A DNA stretch of 64,000 nt, taken from assembly GCA_016801885.1 (NCBI GenBank), contig CM028902.1:23899580-23963579 (forward strand), in the 5' to 3' direction. Within the stretch, counting starts at the first letter, position 1. Each line of letters starts with the position of its first letter. A program made the position numbers and the translations under genes. The DNA comes from Toxotes chatareus. Taxonomy: Eukaryota > Chordata > Actinopteri > Toxotidae. Below the pieces are notes generated by a model. It was not told where the DNA came from and ran no database searches. It was given only the letters and a program-made list of their open reading frames with translations. This document shows, piece by piece, positions 26,604-40,107 of the stretch.

Positions 26604-29600
26604 TCTATAGCTGGACGCCTTGAAACTTCATCACAAGACACCCGTTGAACTTCAAGTCTTCAGGCCTTAATCTTCTTTGCATTTTAAGTTTCATTGATGT
26701 CACACTGTGGTACTTTGGTTACTAGTTTGCATGATTTAGTGACTGATCCATAGCTGCTTTGCATTATGTTAGCAAGATAACACACTGGTATAACTTAAAC
26801 ACTCACGGTATATTAGCACGTCTTCTTTGTGTATTTTATATAGAGTACTCTCAGGTACTGTATGTTTGCTAATGTTACCATGTGATGGCTGCTTACCAAC
26901 GCTGGACTATTTGTCTTTTATACATGAACCTACACAAACAAATAGCCTGCCTCTGTCCAAATTTTCAAAATACACCTACCAGCCTACCTACCACTGAATC
27001 TCACTGTTTATCATGTTATGTTTTTTTTTAAACTTGTAAAAAAATTGAGTGAAAAAAAATTGAGAAGTTGTCATTACATGGGAACTTCTCAATGCTCTGG
27101 AACTGTTTCCTGGGATGAAAAAGGAAGTCACCGCAAACAGCCAAGAAATAGTTGGGCACAGAACTTCCTGTAAAACCTGGGCCCTCAGTGAACATGTCCC
27201 TCCAAACAAGCTGAAAACCACACAACTAAACCACTGTTATAGTTCCTCTGCAGCACATCTGGTCAAAGGTTGTTATATTTAAAAAAAAAAAAAAAAAAAA
27301 GAACTAACTATGGCACATTCAGAGGACGCCCAGCCCCTTTTTATTCTTCTTCTCTCTGAATGACGTGGGTAATGACATGATTATACAGCAGATCCTTTGC
27401 TTTTAAATCAGGGAATGTATGTTTTACAGTTGATGGACAGCAGAGAATGTGATGTTCGCTCCGCTGAGGCAGTGGAGTCTGAAGAGCTGTTTCATGCTAT
27501 GGTTAAGCTCCCTCTGCTTCAGGAAGAGAATGAGGTCAGAGGGGATTTTTCCTTCAGACTCATTTGTGTTTTGTGCTGCAAACACTAGCGAAGACACTGT
27601 GAGCGAAGGTGCGTCTGTGGGGACTGAAGTGCTGTGGGCCGAGGAAGGGGGACGGAATGCGAGCTTCTCCCGGTCTTTGAATGCGTCTCTTATCTGTGGC
27701 AGAATATTGCCAATAATGTCTCTGTCCTGTATTTGTTAGATGGTGTGGATGTCTCTTTCTGTTTGGTGCACCTGTTTCCTCCATAGTATAGTTTGCATTA
27801 AACCCGACTCCGTCTTTCTCAGTATTTTCACAAAACTCATCCAGTCTTGTTCTTGTACAGCCTTGTACAGAATACTTCCAGTGACTGTTCATCAGAACCC
27901 TGATTCTCGGAGTCAGCGCCTGTTGACACGGGACCTGAGCGCTTGTAGGACTGAGAATGTTTCGAAGTAATATACACTAAATAAAGTTTGACAAGAATAT
28001 GGCAAAGAAATATCACACAGGTATTTTACAGTGAGAAATACAGCGTCTCCTGGTTCTAGTTTTAATGACACAGAGTGGTCTGTTGTCAAACTATTCCTTT
28101 GATTAACACACTTTTTTAATTTATTTATCTATTTAAAGCTCAGTCTATGTATTTCTTTGTCCTTGCTAATGTAATAGTGTATAAGTGACGTGGGCCTCAG
28201 AGTAAACACAGAAGAAGGAAGAGAAAGTTCAACAAAATTCAAATTGGAGCAAAACAAAGAACTTTAAAATGTGTTTTAATACGTTGTGATGTATTAAAAA
28301 GTGTTGTTTTTCAGTTGTAGCTATAGCTGTGCACCCTTTTTTTTTTTTTTAAGCATGAGAGTATCAGATAAAGTGGATTACAAGACGTCATATAAAGTCC
28401 ACAAATTTTCCATTACAAGCGATTTTATTTCTGACTGTGGTTTTGGGCACAGTCAACAGCAGAGTAAGAAAAGCTTCAGAGATGAGAACAAGCATGTGTA
28501 TCGACAGAAGCAGACAGATCGTGAAACGTCTGACATTTAGACAGGGATCAAAGGTCAAGTCATGCCCCTTGTTTTTTTTTTTTTTTTTTTTTTTTAAATG
28601 ATTCTACAGTGAGAGATTGTCAAAGACAGAAAATGATGTGTATAGAAATTTTGAAAAAGAAATGGAGAGGGCAGGGTGGAGGAGGAGTGGAGTCAGTAAT
28701 GAGAGGGTGATGAGAGGAACGACAGTCGGGGAGAAGTTAAATGATATTCAGCCTGTAGCATCATGTGGGAACCAGAACTAGATCATGTGAATCCCTCAGT
28801 TTATGATATGTGACACATTCAAGCTAACACATGAAGTGGTTGTCTTTTAAAACGGTCTCTCATTACCTTTGGTGGAGGCTGCAGAATGAGTCATTGGCAC
28901 TGACTCCAGCAGTTTACAGTTCAGACGTTCATCTCTACGCTCTGGACCAATCAGAGAGCTCTGGGACATGTTTAGATGATGGTCTGACTCCCCACTTGCC
29001 GCCAGTGGCCATGTTTTTTTTTTTTTTTTTTTCAGTTTGGAAATTTTAAAGTCAATCAGGTTTTGGTGTCTAATTGAAAAACAGAATTGTCAGTGATGTA
29101 CTGTCCAGCCCATTTGAAGTGTGGCCTCTCCCAGACCACAATGAGAAGTGAGACTGTGGCCTATTTTTGAGGAGTCACCCTCTAAATGTCAGACTGAGTC
29201 TAAATTGGAAAATGTACATTCTGGAAGTTTCACTTTTCGTAAGCCACACCCTGACATTAGGTTGCATCTTATACAACAAAGGTTTTTATCTGTTTGGTTT
29301 TTGTTGAAAAGACATTTGGACACGATCAGTCCTCTGATTCACCGTGTGCCTGTGAGTGTGTGTTTGTGCACGTCGACCTGCTCCTACAGGGAATAACCGC
29401 GGCTCACAGCAGCACAATTTATAGGCTTATTTTCCACAGTAACATTCCTCGATAATCAGAGCTGCACATGTGAGGTTCATCACGATCTGATTTATAGTTG
29501 TGTTTGGGTTAACCTTATATTTGGATGGAAGTGTGGGGCTACTTACAGTTTTCCAGCTGTTACACTCCCCTCCGCTGTCGTACTGAGCTGCCAGCAGCTG

Positions 29601-32600
29601 ATGTTACTCCTCCATGCGTTAGTATTGTATTGTTAGCTCTCTTGTTGCTGGTGTTATTGTTGAGATTGTTGTTGTTTCTGTTTTTCACTGGTGCCATTTT
29701 TGGGCCGTTTCTATTATTGTGGTTGTCGTATCTTAAGATTTTTTTTTTTCTTTTAGTGAAAGACCTTTAATAGTTCACTTATCAACACATGTATTGAGCA
29801 CATCCCGCTCTCTGTTGGTGAGGGTGGCGAAGAAGATGAGAAAACTGTTGTATCCAAAGTCCTACAGCAAACAGCTTCCCAGGACTTTTTTAAAAACCTG
29901 TAGCTGAAGTGATAGAGGTTTTACTGGAAATGTTGCTTGAACAGTGGTGGAACTGCTGACTAATCATAACCAAATAGTCCTATAGTCCTAGAAGCACCGT
30001 GCTACTTTCACACAGTGCTCTGTTTCGACATTGTTTTTCTTGTCACGTGACATGTTTGACATTTGCTTTCCCACATACATTATCTTGTTCCCTCAGCAGT
30101 CGTGCAGCGTTACTTCCTGATAACAGATACGGCTGGAATTTGTCGGCGTTGTTATTAATTCCTTAATTGGAGTGAGTCGAGAGTTAAACACTTGAACTTT
30201 AGTCTTGAAAAGTTTTTTGAACCTGTGTTTTCATAGAAAGTTGCCGTGTCAAACCACAGCGCAGCACATCACCCAGCAGCTAACTGTACAGCTGTCTCTG
30301 TCCTCTCCTCTGCGACGGCCTTGTGTCCCTTGTTGACGGTTGTTGACAGTGTTGTGCAGGTCAGCAGTGTGTTTACGTCCTCCCAGCAGCAATTTGCTTC
30401 CTTAGCAATTAGAGAAGTAGAGTGAGCGCTTCATCATTCAGGGAAGTGACTCTTTACGGTGATGACGTCACACAGCGGCTTCACATGACTTCCGCGTAGC
30501 GACTAAGTCCCCGAACAGAGCGTATGACATGTTTATGTTGTGTGATCTCTGGGTCACAGTGAGGGTCTTTGAATGAACGGGGCTATCACGTCACCTCCGT
30601 CGCTCTTCAAATATGGGTGACTGCTGAATGTCTTTTTGTTTGGGAACTACTGCCGTGGGGATTATTGGTAAATATGAAACCGGGGGAACGCAGGATGTGA
30701 AATGATGATATTTGCTCGATGACGGGAAACGGGAGGAAATGTGCGCTCGATTGCCCCTTATCCATTCACTATCTGTCCTCAGCAGGAAGGCTGTGGTTGT
30801 CAGTCTGTGTGACGCAAGCAAACAGTGGCTGCCAAAGACCATGAGGGTTTCATGTGAACCAAACTTTATTCAGTGTTGGTACAGTTACAGATGCAACATC
30901 TGCTTTATGACATACTTCTGTTTTTGCCACAGGTGCTTATGCATATGTTGGGTTCTGTGACTCTGCTGCTTTTTCACAGCCAGAGTTTTTTATTTTTAGA
31001 ATATGACTCGTAATTTTTCTTCTTATAATAAACAGCAAAGATGAAACGGCATAAACATGAGGCTAAGAGGAGAAGAAGAAAAAAGAAGAGGGATGAAAAA
31101 GAAAGGTGGAAAGAAATGAAGAGGAATGGTGGGGGTTATAGAAAGAAAAACATGATGAGGAAGCGAGGAAGGAAGAGCCGAGGAAAGTAGGAAGCAGTGG
31201 AGTACATGAAGAGAGTGGGAGACTGACTGGTAAGGTGGGGTGGAAAGGCATATGGAAGGAAGGGAGGGAGGGAGAGGTGGATGGGAGGATGGAGGAAGGG
31301 GAAGGAAAAGACTCTGGGAATAAAAGGGGATTAGTGAAGAGAAGGAAGACAGAGAGAGAAGGAAAGGAGGGATCAGAAAAGCAAAAGAAAAGGAGGTGAA
31401 TTGAAGAAAAGAGGCGAAAAGAAATAGAAGAGAAGTAAAAGAAGGGGAACTTAAATACTTACTTATATTACCCAAACTGCTACTGTGTCCATTGTTCCAG
31501 GTGTGCATGCAGGACACTGACCTTTAAAATGGCTGCTTGACCTTTTCAGTGCACTGACCCAGACAGCAGGAGCTAAACACCTGACAGGAGTCTCCTTTAA
31601 AACTGCTGCTTCCACTGTATCTCAGACTGATCCCGTCAGCTGCTTCACTCCTCCGTCTTCCTCCGTCACCCTGTCCCTCTTTCTTCCCTCTTTGTCCTCC
31701 ACCCTCCCTGGCTGCTGGTGTTTTTCCCTCCCTGGTAGCGCTCGGTGAACACAACCTATCAGGGAGGTGATAGGGTTGTTGATGAGTGACTCAGCGTTTA
31801 CACGACACGTGATGGCACCTGTGGCTTTCCAGGCCTGAGAGCCTGGGAAAAAATTATATATATATTTTTTTGTATTTTTATTTATTTATTTATTTATTTT
31901 CCCTCAGTGTGTATGTGGGACTGACTCAAAATAAGCTACAGTGTGTGTACATGTCAGCCGACTTTCTTCCTTTCTATCTTTTTTTTTTGGTCTTTTCATA
32001 AACTGCCTAGAGGTAGAAAAAATTGTTCAGGTCACCAAAAACTGAAAAATCCCGTAAACTTTATGTAAACAGTTTTTTTCTGGGATGTAGAAACTGGTTC
32101 AGTTTCTTCTTTCCTGCAGCAGTGGAAGGAAACGGTTCACTCAGGTGACCCAGCTCTGATGCTTCATTAGGACAATACTGTCCTGCAGGACGTGGTTCTG
32201 TATGTTTCTGTCAGAATGAGAGAAAAAGGCAGGGACAGAGGAGACAGAGCTGGTCGGTCAGAGCTTCATCCTACAGCAAAGATAGTGATCCAGAACCAGA
32301 ACCAGACGGTGGCTTCACCTGATGAAGACCAGCACGGTCAGAGTTGGGACGAACTTTCTGAGCAATGTTTTATTTCCATTATAGAAAAGATGGATGAGTC
32401 AAAACTTTAGATTAAATTTAGGTCAACTAGAAGATTTCATGATTCCTTTTTTTAATTTTTTTAAAATCTCCCATTGTTTGTTTGTTCTTTGCTTTAATTT
32501 CAGAAAGACAGAAACATTCAAATAAGAGTAAATTTAAACAAGAGCTGGAAAAACTGAGGTGTTCCAGAACTCTCGACCTTCAGAGTAATTTGTTTTACGT

Positions 32601-35600
32601 GTTTTAAAACGTGTAAAAACACTGACCTGGTTCTGCACACAGACACAACGAGGAACAAATGCTGCAAACTTTGTGTTTTCACATCAGTTGTAGGACAAAA
32701 CCCTGAAACTAATCTCAGGTCTTTACATGTTGTGATCAAAGGTTTTCACAGCAGTGAGACTGAGTTGTTCGTGTTTCCTGACGTGATAAACGACTGCTCG
32801 TTGTTGCCCGCGGTGATGTGATATGATCAGCACTGGTGTATTGAACGTCTTTGAAAATGCAGTGCGCAGGTCGTGCTTTTTTATTTTTTCCATTTTTATT
32901 TTTCCTCCCCTTCTTTCCTCCTTTTTTTTTCTTCCTCCCATCATTGCTCCCTGTCTGCCTCTCCCTGGAAACAAACAAAAAAAAACATAACATACATCTT
33001 CATCCTCTTGTTTCTATGGCAACACAGCAGCGAGGAGAGGAGACAAGAGGAACCTCCTCCAACCCTCCTCCACGATGAAAAGCAGAACAGAAAGAGACTG
33101 AATGAGGGAATAAAGGAGAAAAACAGAGGACTGGGAGCAAGAAAACAGAGTGGAGCAGAAAGAAAGAAGGAAAGAAAGAGGGAGGGAAGGAGAGAGAAAG
33201 TCAGACAGGATGTGAGACAGATAGAGCAAGGTAGAGGGAGGCAGGCAATCACTGTATGCTCTTGTGCAGGATGGAGTATCTATGGTAACCTCGGCTGGTT
33301 ATCAGAAAATTGAAGTTCCTTCTGTTTGTCTCTGCCCGTTTAAAAGCACAGCCCCATTTCTATCCCTCCTCAGCACACACTTTCATATCCCGCTCTTTAT
33401 TTTGCAGTTTGCCTCGTTTCTGTGGTGCGTGCGTCCAACTCTGGGCAAAAAAACAAAACAAAAACTGGATTGAAAACCCTGTTTGGCAGCATGTACGCAG
33501 ACAGACAGAAAGACGGACAGACACAGACAGGGGGTGACGTTTACTCTTCCAAGGAAATGAGACGTCTTGCGCAGAACCAATATTTGCCATGGATGTTGTC
33601 TGTAATGAAAATCCTGTATGCGTGCAGTTTCACAACACGGATTATGTGTGTGTGTGTGTGTAGGGGCCACGGAGGGAGGTGTAAATAAAGGAATAGTGTG
33701 TTTGTTCTTCAGCGGGGGGGGGAGGAGCGGCAGGGAGAGCTGCCTGTTTGCTCTATAGCGAGTGAGATGGATGCAAATAAAGAGAACCACCTGTCTGCTC
33801 GACTCCACTGCAGAGGGACGCCGGGGCAAGAGCAGGCGTCCACCACCGCTGCTGCTGCTTCCATGTAACTACTTAGATGTGTTTGTGTTGAGACGAGCCG
33901 TGACTGTGTGCGTGTGTGCGCGTGTGTGTGTGCGTGCGTGCGTGTGTGCTGGAAGAGGTCAGAGACAGGCTGTTTATCTGTCTGGACGCAGCAGTAGAAG
34001 AAGAAGCAGGGAGTCAGTGGAGTGATACCAGAGCAGCCTGTGGGGACCTGTTTTCCTGAGACACTGAGACACTGACTACAGCTTGACAGTGTTGGTTCAT
34101 TCATATTATAAAGGTAGTCATTTTGTTCAGATTCTCCACAAGTATAAATCATTATAAACATCTTTAATCTTTTTTTTTTAATGGGACAATAAACGGTAAA
34201 ATGTGAACACTATGAATTCAAAGGCCTCAGTTAAACCAGACGAGGCCTCTGTGTGTGTTTCTTTGGCCTCAGACTCACACACACCTTCCTGTGAGTCAAC
34301 ACAGGACACACACACGTGATATATACACAGCAGATATCAGCTTCTTCACTGTCCACTCAGGATAAACATCCATAAATCTGATCTGAAATCATATAAAGAA
34401 CACACTCCTCTTTTTCTGTTGTATCAGAAGTAACCCATCCACAGCCACAGCGAACACAAAGAGTCTTAGTAATAGGTGCCAAAGTCCACAGTCGTCCACA
34501 GTAAAAATCCATTCTAAAGTTCAGCTGAGGCGAATATGAGGCTTCAACAGTCTGTGTGAGATAAATCAATCAAAGCTACAGTCTTCGTAACAGATTCCCT
34601 CCCTGTGCTGCCACATGTTAAAGGAAGCAGAGACACGGCAACAACTGTCTTCAAGAGAGTCTTTGTGCTGTCTTTGTGGTCCTGGCACAGTGAATTGTAC
34701 AGAAGGTGTTTGTGGTGTTGTAGTTGTGCGAAGAGCAAAAACAAAGAGCTCGAGAAAGAAGCTCAGTAAGTTGTGGACACCTGGACAGCAGCTGCGTGAA
34801 GTCGGTGTGAGCTCAGCCAGTCTCACCAACACGTTGTCTGAAGGAGACCGAGGCTGAGATCAGGACGTAGCTACAGCAGCAACAAAACACAAACCACAAC
34901 ATCATTTTCACATATCTTTTTTTTTAATCCCAGATGAAACTCATCAGATATGTTGTTTAGTTTTTTGTTTTTTTTCCCTTTAACTGTAAGCAGAGGCGGG
35001 CTAACTGTTTCCCTCTGCTTCCAGGCTTCATGCTAAGTTAAGCTACTTGTTTCCCCATCTACTGTGACTCTCCAGAGAGACATAGGCTCGGTTGTTTACG
35101 CTTCATCTTATCCAGGAAAAATGAAGCATATTTTCCGATACCTCAGTCTGTTCCTTTGAAAAGCAAACATATGTAATAAGGTATGAAAGAGTAAAAATGG
35201 GACACTTTCTTAAATACTGCCGATTCCTATGACTTTTAAAAAAGTGTGACTTGCTTCGACGAGCGATATCGGACCGAGCACAGCTGGCTGTGGTTCCTCT
35301 TTAACAGTCTCTCCCGGTTTCACTCTGAATCAGCTGCTTCAACACACGTAACAAGGCAGCAGCAGCACTTTCCTCACTTCTCTCCTCACATCGTGCAGTC
35401 TCCCCTTTTCTCTGTTCATTTGTCATTTTTAATTCCTCATGGAAACCTGGTGTGTCCGAATCCAGCTCACATGATAAATATTTGTTTGCAGGCCCACACA
35501 CAACACTTTAAAATATTTAGACCCTCAGTGTACTCACTCTGTTTCCAATGAACTGTCTCCAAAGACCTCATAGATTCGCTGGTTGGATGTTGACTTGTTT

Positions 35601-36313
35601 ACACTTCTTATCTCTGCTGTTGTCTGAGTTTGTGGGTTTGTGTCACACTTAACTGAGAATACCGAAGCTCATTTAAAAGCTGTTTATCCACTGATAACAC
35701 AAAGCTTACAAAAGATTTTCCGAAGAATTTTTACAAAGAATTCAGCTGGCTGTAGAAGTGACGCTACATGACTGTGGTCTGTCAGGGGTTTGACAGCCAC
35801 ATCCAGCTCAGCCTTTCTACGTTCACTCAGCCGCTGAGGGAGTTTGCTTTTCTCCTCTAGAAAAAAAAGTCAGAGGGAGAGAAGCGTCAGCCAGAGCATG
35901 CATAGCATACTCTGAGCGAGTATCTCGAGTTTTCTAAATGAAAATGGCCTCAGAAAAAGTAAAAGAAACAAAAAAGAAAAATAGCCGATAGATGCCAGAA
36001 AGCATTGCTGCCTAATTAGGATGCAGCAACAGCCAATGCAGATGACGTCTGCGGGGCCCATTTGTGTGTACAGTTAGTCTCCCATCAACAATAATTGGTT
36101 CTAAGTCATGCAGTGATGCTAATGTCTGGAAAAATCAACTGGTGATTCATTTACTGCCATTTCTGCATTACTGACAGGCACATGTCTTGTTATAGACACA
36201 CGCTGTGGCGTTAAACGTTTCTCTTCAAACTTCTCCATGGGGTTAGAAGACACACAGGCTCGGTTTCCTTGTGGCTTTCGCCCAGCCTCGTTATTTTTAT
36301 CTGTTTAGATTCT

Positions 36314-36354
<41 letters not shown>

Positions 36355-37324
36355 AAAGGCTCTTCTTGTTCCTGAGTCCGGAAACTTGTGGTAATTTGTC
36401 AGCGTTTCTGTAATCGTTTTGAAACGAGCAAACAGGTTGTGGCCTGTTACTCAGTTGCATCAGTGTCCAGCTCTCACAGTGGTGAGACTGGGATCACGGC
36501 TCTGCCATCACACGCCGAACTCTGAGTTTTCTGTGTGTGTGTGAGTGTGTGCGTGCGTGAGTGTGTGTGTGCGTGCGTGCGTGTGCGTGTGCGTGTTGAC
36601 TCAAAGCTATATGAACAATGTCTTTCTAGGTGATGTTTGTGTAATTGTGTGATTAATGGCTTTTGCTAAATTGATTTTCCACTCTGTTTAAGCATTCAAT
36701 GACTATTCTCTTGGAACCACATCAAATGTCACCACAGCTGATAAAGACAACTACTGTATGTGTACTGTATAACAGCATTTGCCAATCCGCTGTACTTGGA
36801 GGTTTTGTTTGGCCCTGTGTTTACCCAGGGCAGGTTAGCCCAGGATATGTTTCTTTTTGTCTTTCCAGCTGACTGCCAGTAAAAATAAATGCCTTTTTAT
36901 CCCCTGGCTCTGTTTAAATATACAGTATGTACTCTAAATGTTAGACAGTGGCAGACTAATATCCTCTTGCTTTCTCTCGTCCCTCAGCCCACCGGTTACA
37001 TGGAGGCGTCATTGTTGTACAGCTCCATAGAGGACCTGCAGCTCCTCTCATGGGAAAACGCTCCAAAGTACTGTGTCCAGCTGAGCTTCCCCGGTGGCAC
37101 CGTCCTGCTGCAGGTAATAAATAAGTCTACAGTCGTTAAGAGTAAGTGTGCTCCAAGAAACAGGCAGGAGTTATTCTACAGAGCTGGGTGTTAGTTCTCA
37201 GTGTGAACAGCCCCTTCACATTACACACATGACATCAGATTGCATGTTAATGACAGAAGTATGTTCACGTGTTCCTCGTGACACTGTTTCCTGGGCGTGT
37301 CAGCAGGACAGCGGCAGTGAAAAA

Positions 37325-37359
<35 letters not shown>

Positions 37360-39863
37360 TCCCTGCCTGGAACAGGCATCAGGTCGTCGGTGTCTGAGTT
37401 CTGGTAAAGTCGTTCTGTCTGCTGTTGTAAAAAAGGTCTGTGTAAACAGAAGTAATGTCTGAGGCCAGAGGACAGGTTGATAACTGACCGGGTCACTGTC
37501 TTTTTAGTGTCCTGTGGTAGAATGTTTGGTCCTGACACATGTAGATTTACAGTGACTTTGGTCGATATGATAATAAAACATGATGAAGAAAGAGCTGGGC
37601 TCCTGGGCCGTTTGGTTTGCTGGCTCTAATGTTTTAGACTCGGGACAGTACCAGATCCTGTGCTGCGCACCTTACGCCGTGTACCCAGTGAACTCTGAGA
37701 GACTCTGAATTCCTGGGAAAAATTTAATCTCCACATTAACCGGAGTCAGTGAGCACATTTGGTTCTGTTACCCACTATCCCAATTACCTCTGCTACACAA
37801 TTCAGCCCATTATGGGTGCTGGGGTCAACTCTGTATACCCACCTCCTCAGTTGTGTTTGCTTATGCCTGCTGCCAGCTGTTTGAACCACTGCCAGACAGA
37901 TTCAGTTTGTGCTCTGAAGGAAAAGCTCTGCAGGTCCGTGTCCACGGGTCCGGGATCAGTCAGGGTTCCTGCACAAGTTCAGGAAAACCTGATGAAGTTT
38001 TCCAATGATTTAGATGTTTAGAGATCAAGATAACAAGTCAGAAAAGCGCTGAGCACTGAATCCCAGTCTGCAAACATACTGGTTTTGACCGCGGCAGCCG
38101 GTCGCTCACCAGCACAAACTGTGCTCGATACTGGAATGACGAGGCTCAGTTTCAGGATCTCCTCACACAGTTTCGATCTACTAAGTTTTCTAAAAACAAT
38201 TCAATGCCTCGACAGAAGCACATGGCTAGAACATTGACCATCTCTTCCTGTAAACACCGACATGTACACGTTTTGCTGCTGATCAGCTATTTTTCTGTTA
38301 AACTCGGGGACAGGGAGCGAAAAGTGCAAACACACAGGAAGCAGACAGGAAAGAACGGCAGCATTACTTCTGGTCCTGGCTCTTTGTTTTGATGACGAGG
38401 TTCAAGTCTCTGTGCAGTTGTTGTTTACAGTTTACACTGTAAATTGAAACACTGAGGTGTCCATTTTTGAATAACATCATTTTTCTTCTTGCCTCTTCTG
38501 TTTAGATCTCGTGGAGGTGTCTTTTACTCCAAACGTTATATTGATTAAAACATTATTTAAACCTAGGGGGCAGCACTGCACCCTGTGAACATAACACTGA
38601 GCTGTCATCGTCTTATAAAGCTGTTGTGGTGGCGAACCAGTTAGTTTGTTTGTTCACACATCCACCACACAGGGTGCAGCGCTGCTTTCACTGCTGAACA
38701 CACAGTCTGCTGTGGGTTCATCAAGACCTCTTCACTGACAGCAGCTGTCTGCTGAGTCTGGAAATTCAGTTCAGTTGAGTTTAATTTAAATAGCACCAAA
38801 TACATAACATACTATGAACATATAACTATGAGCTTTATCAAAGAGGAACGTTTTAAGCCTAATCTTAAATGTACGGAGGGGGCTCTGCCTCCTGGACCAG
38901 AACTGGGAGCTGAGCTGGTTCCACCGTCGAGCAGCCTGATAGCAGAAGGCTCTGCCTTTCAGTCGACTATTTTGAGAGCAGAGTGTCCTGTTGGGAGGTC
39001 TTTGAGATATGATGGAGCTCAGTCGTTAAGGGCTTTGTACAAAAGGAGAAGGGCTTTGAATTCTGTTCTGGATTTTACAGGAAGCCGATGCAGAGAAACT
39101 AACAGAGGAGAAATACGATCCATATGATCTCTCTCTTTTTCACAGGTTTAAGGGCACGTTCTGATAATAAGGAGTTACACTAACACAGTGTAGAGGCTAC
39201 AAATGCGTGGACTAGTTTTATCCTTTTGAGACAGGAGGTTTCTTATTTTGCAAATTGTGCAGATGGAAGGAGAACGTGATTTTAAAATGATGGTTTATGA
39301 GGGCGTGTTAGTTAAAAACACAACAGTGACAACAAAACACTGCACAGAGCTGAGGGGAAGACAGAGGTGGCTGATCATTCTCTGTTTATTCACTGTGAGG
39401 AACCACTTTCACATTCCACAGTCTGCTGACCCATTGTTAATATGTGCAGCTTTAATGTTTAGAGATTCACTTGTAAATGTCCGGCCGTGCCTGTTGGATT
39501 TATTTTTCCTTTGTTCAGACAGTGTGAAGGCTCATTTTGAGCTGTGCATCCAGTAACTGCACATTTTTCTTTTATTGATTATTAATGTGAAACCATCACA
39601 GCAGATGTTTGTGAGTAACGGCGCAAAGAGGGAGGGAGCTGAGTCCGTGAGGTAAAACTCTGCTGATGGCGTCTGCTAATCTGTCTCCAGGAACGATCAG
39701 TTGCTCGCAGATACACTGTGTTTAGCACAGAGACTGTATAAATGACTGTACAACAACATTATTACAAAAAGCTTAACCTTTTACACAGATGGAAAATGTT
39801 TTTGTCTGTTTCAGGATGTAGATAACAAATGTTTACGTGAGATCACATTTAACAAATTGTGTC

Positions 39864-39908
<45 letters not shown>

Positions 39909-40064
39909 TCATTGCTACAGGCTGCAAACAGCTACTTAAGAGACCAGTGGTTTCACTCCCTGCAGTGGAAGGTGAGGTTACAGTTTGTCTTTAACTATTC
40001 ATTGATTTGTTTCATCAGCCCCATCAAAGCATTATGCTGAGACCTGAACCTCCTGCACCCCCCC

Positions 40065-40107
<43 letters not shown>

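Larger units (their letters stand above)
19574..36987 (+). other. cmip: cmip intron 1 (17.4 kb)
   Basis: This large first intron separates exon 1 from the remaining PH-coding exons. I found no gene inside it on either strand. It contains microsatellites, homopolymers, two purine/pyrimidine tract pairs, part of a teleost interspersed repeat near 34978-35160, and stretches that look like possible conserved non-coding DNA (near 20395-20470 and 36601-36770). Open frames here are accidental. Confidence 0.7.

Noticed and set aside
31023..31517. 164-codon minus-strand open frame rich in Ser, Phe, Leu and Pro
   Set aside because: Pure translation of a purine/pyrimidine tract, which lacks stop codons by composition.
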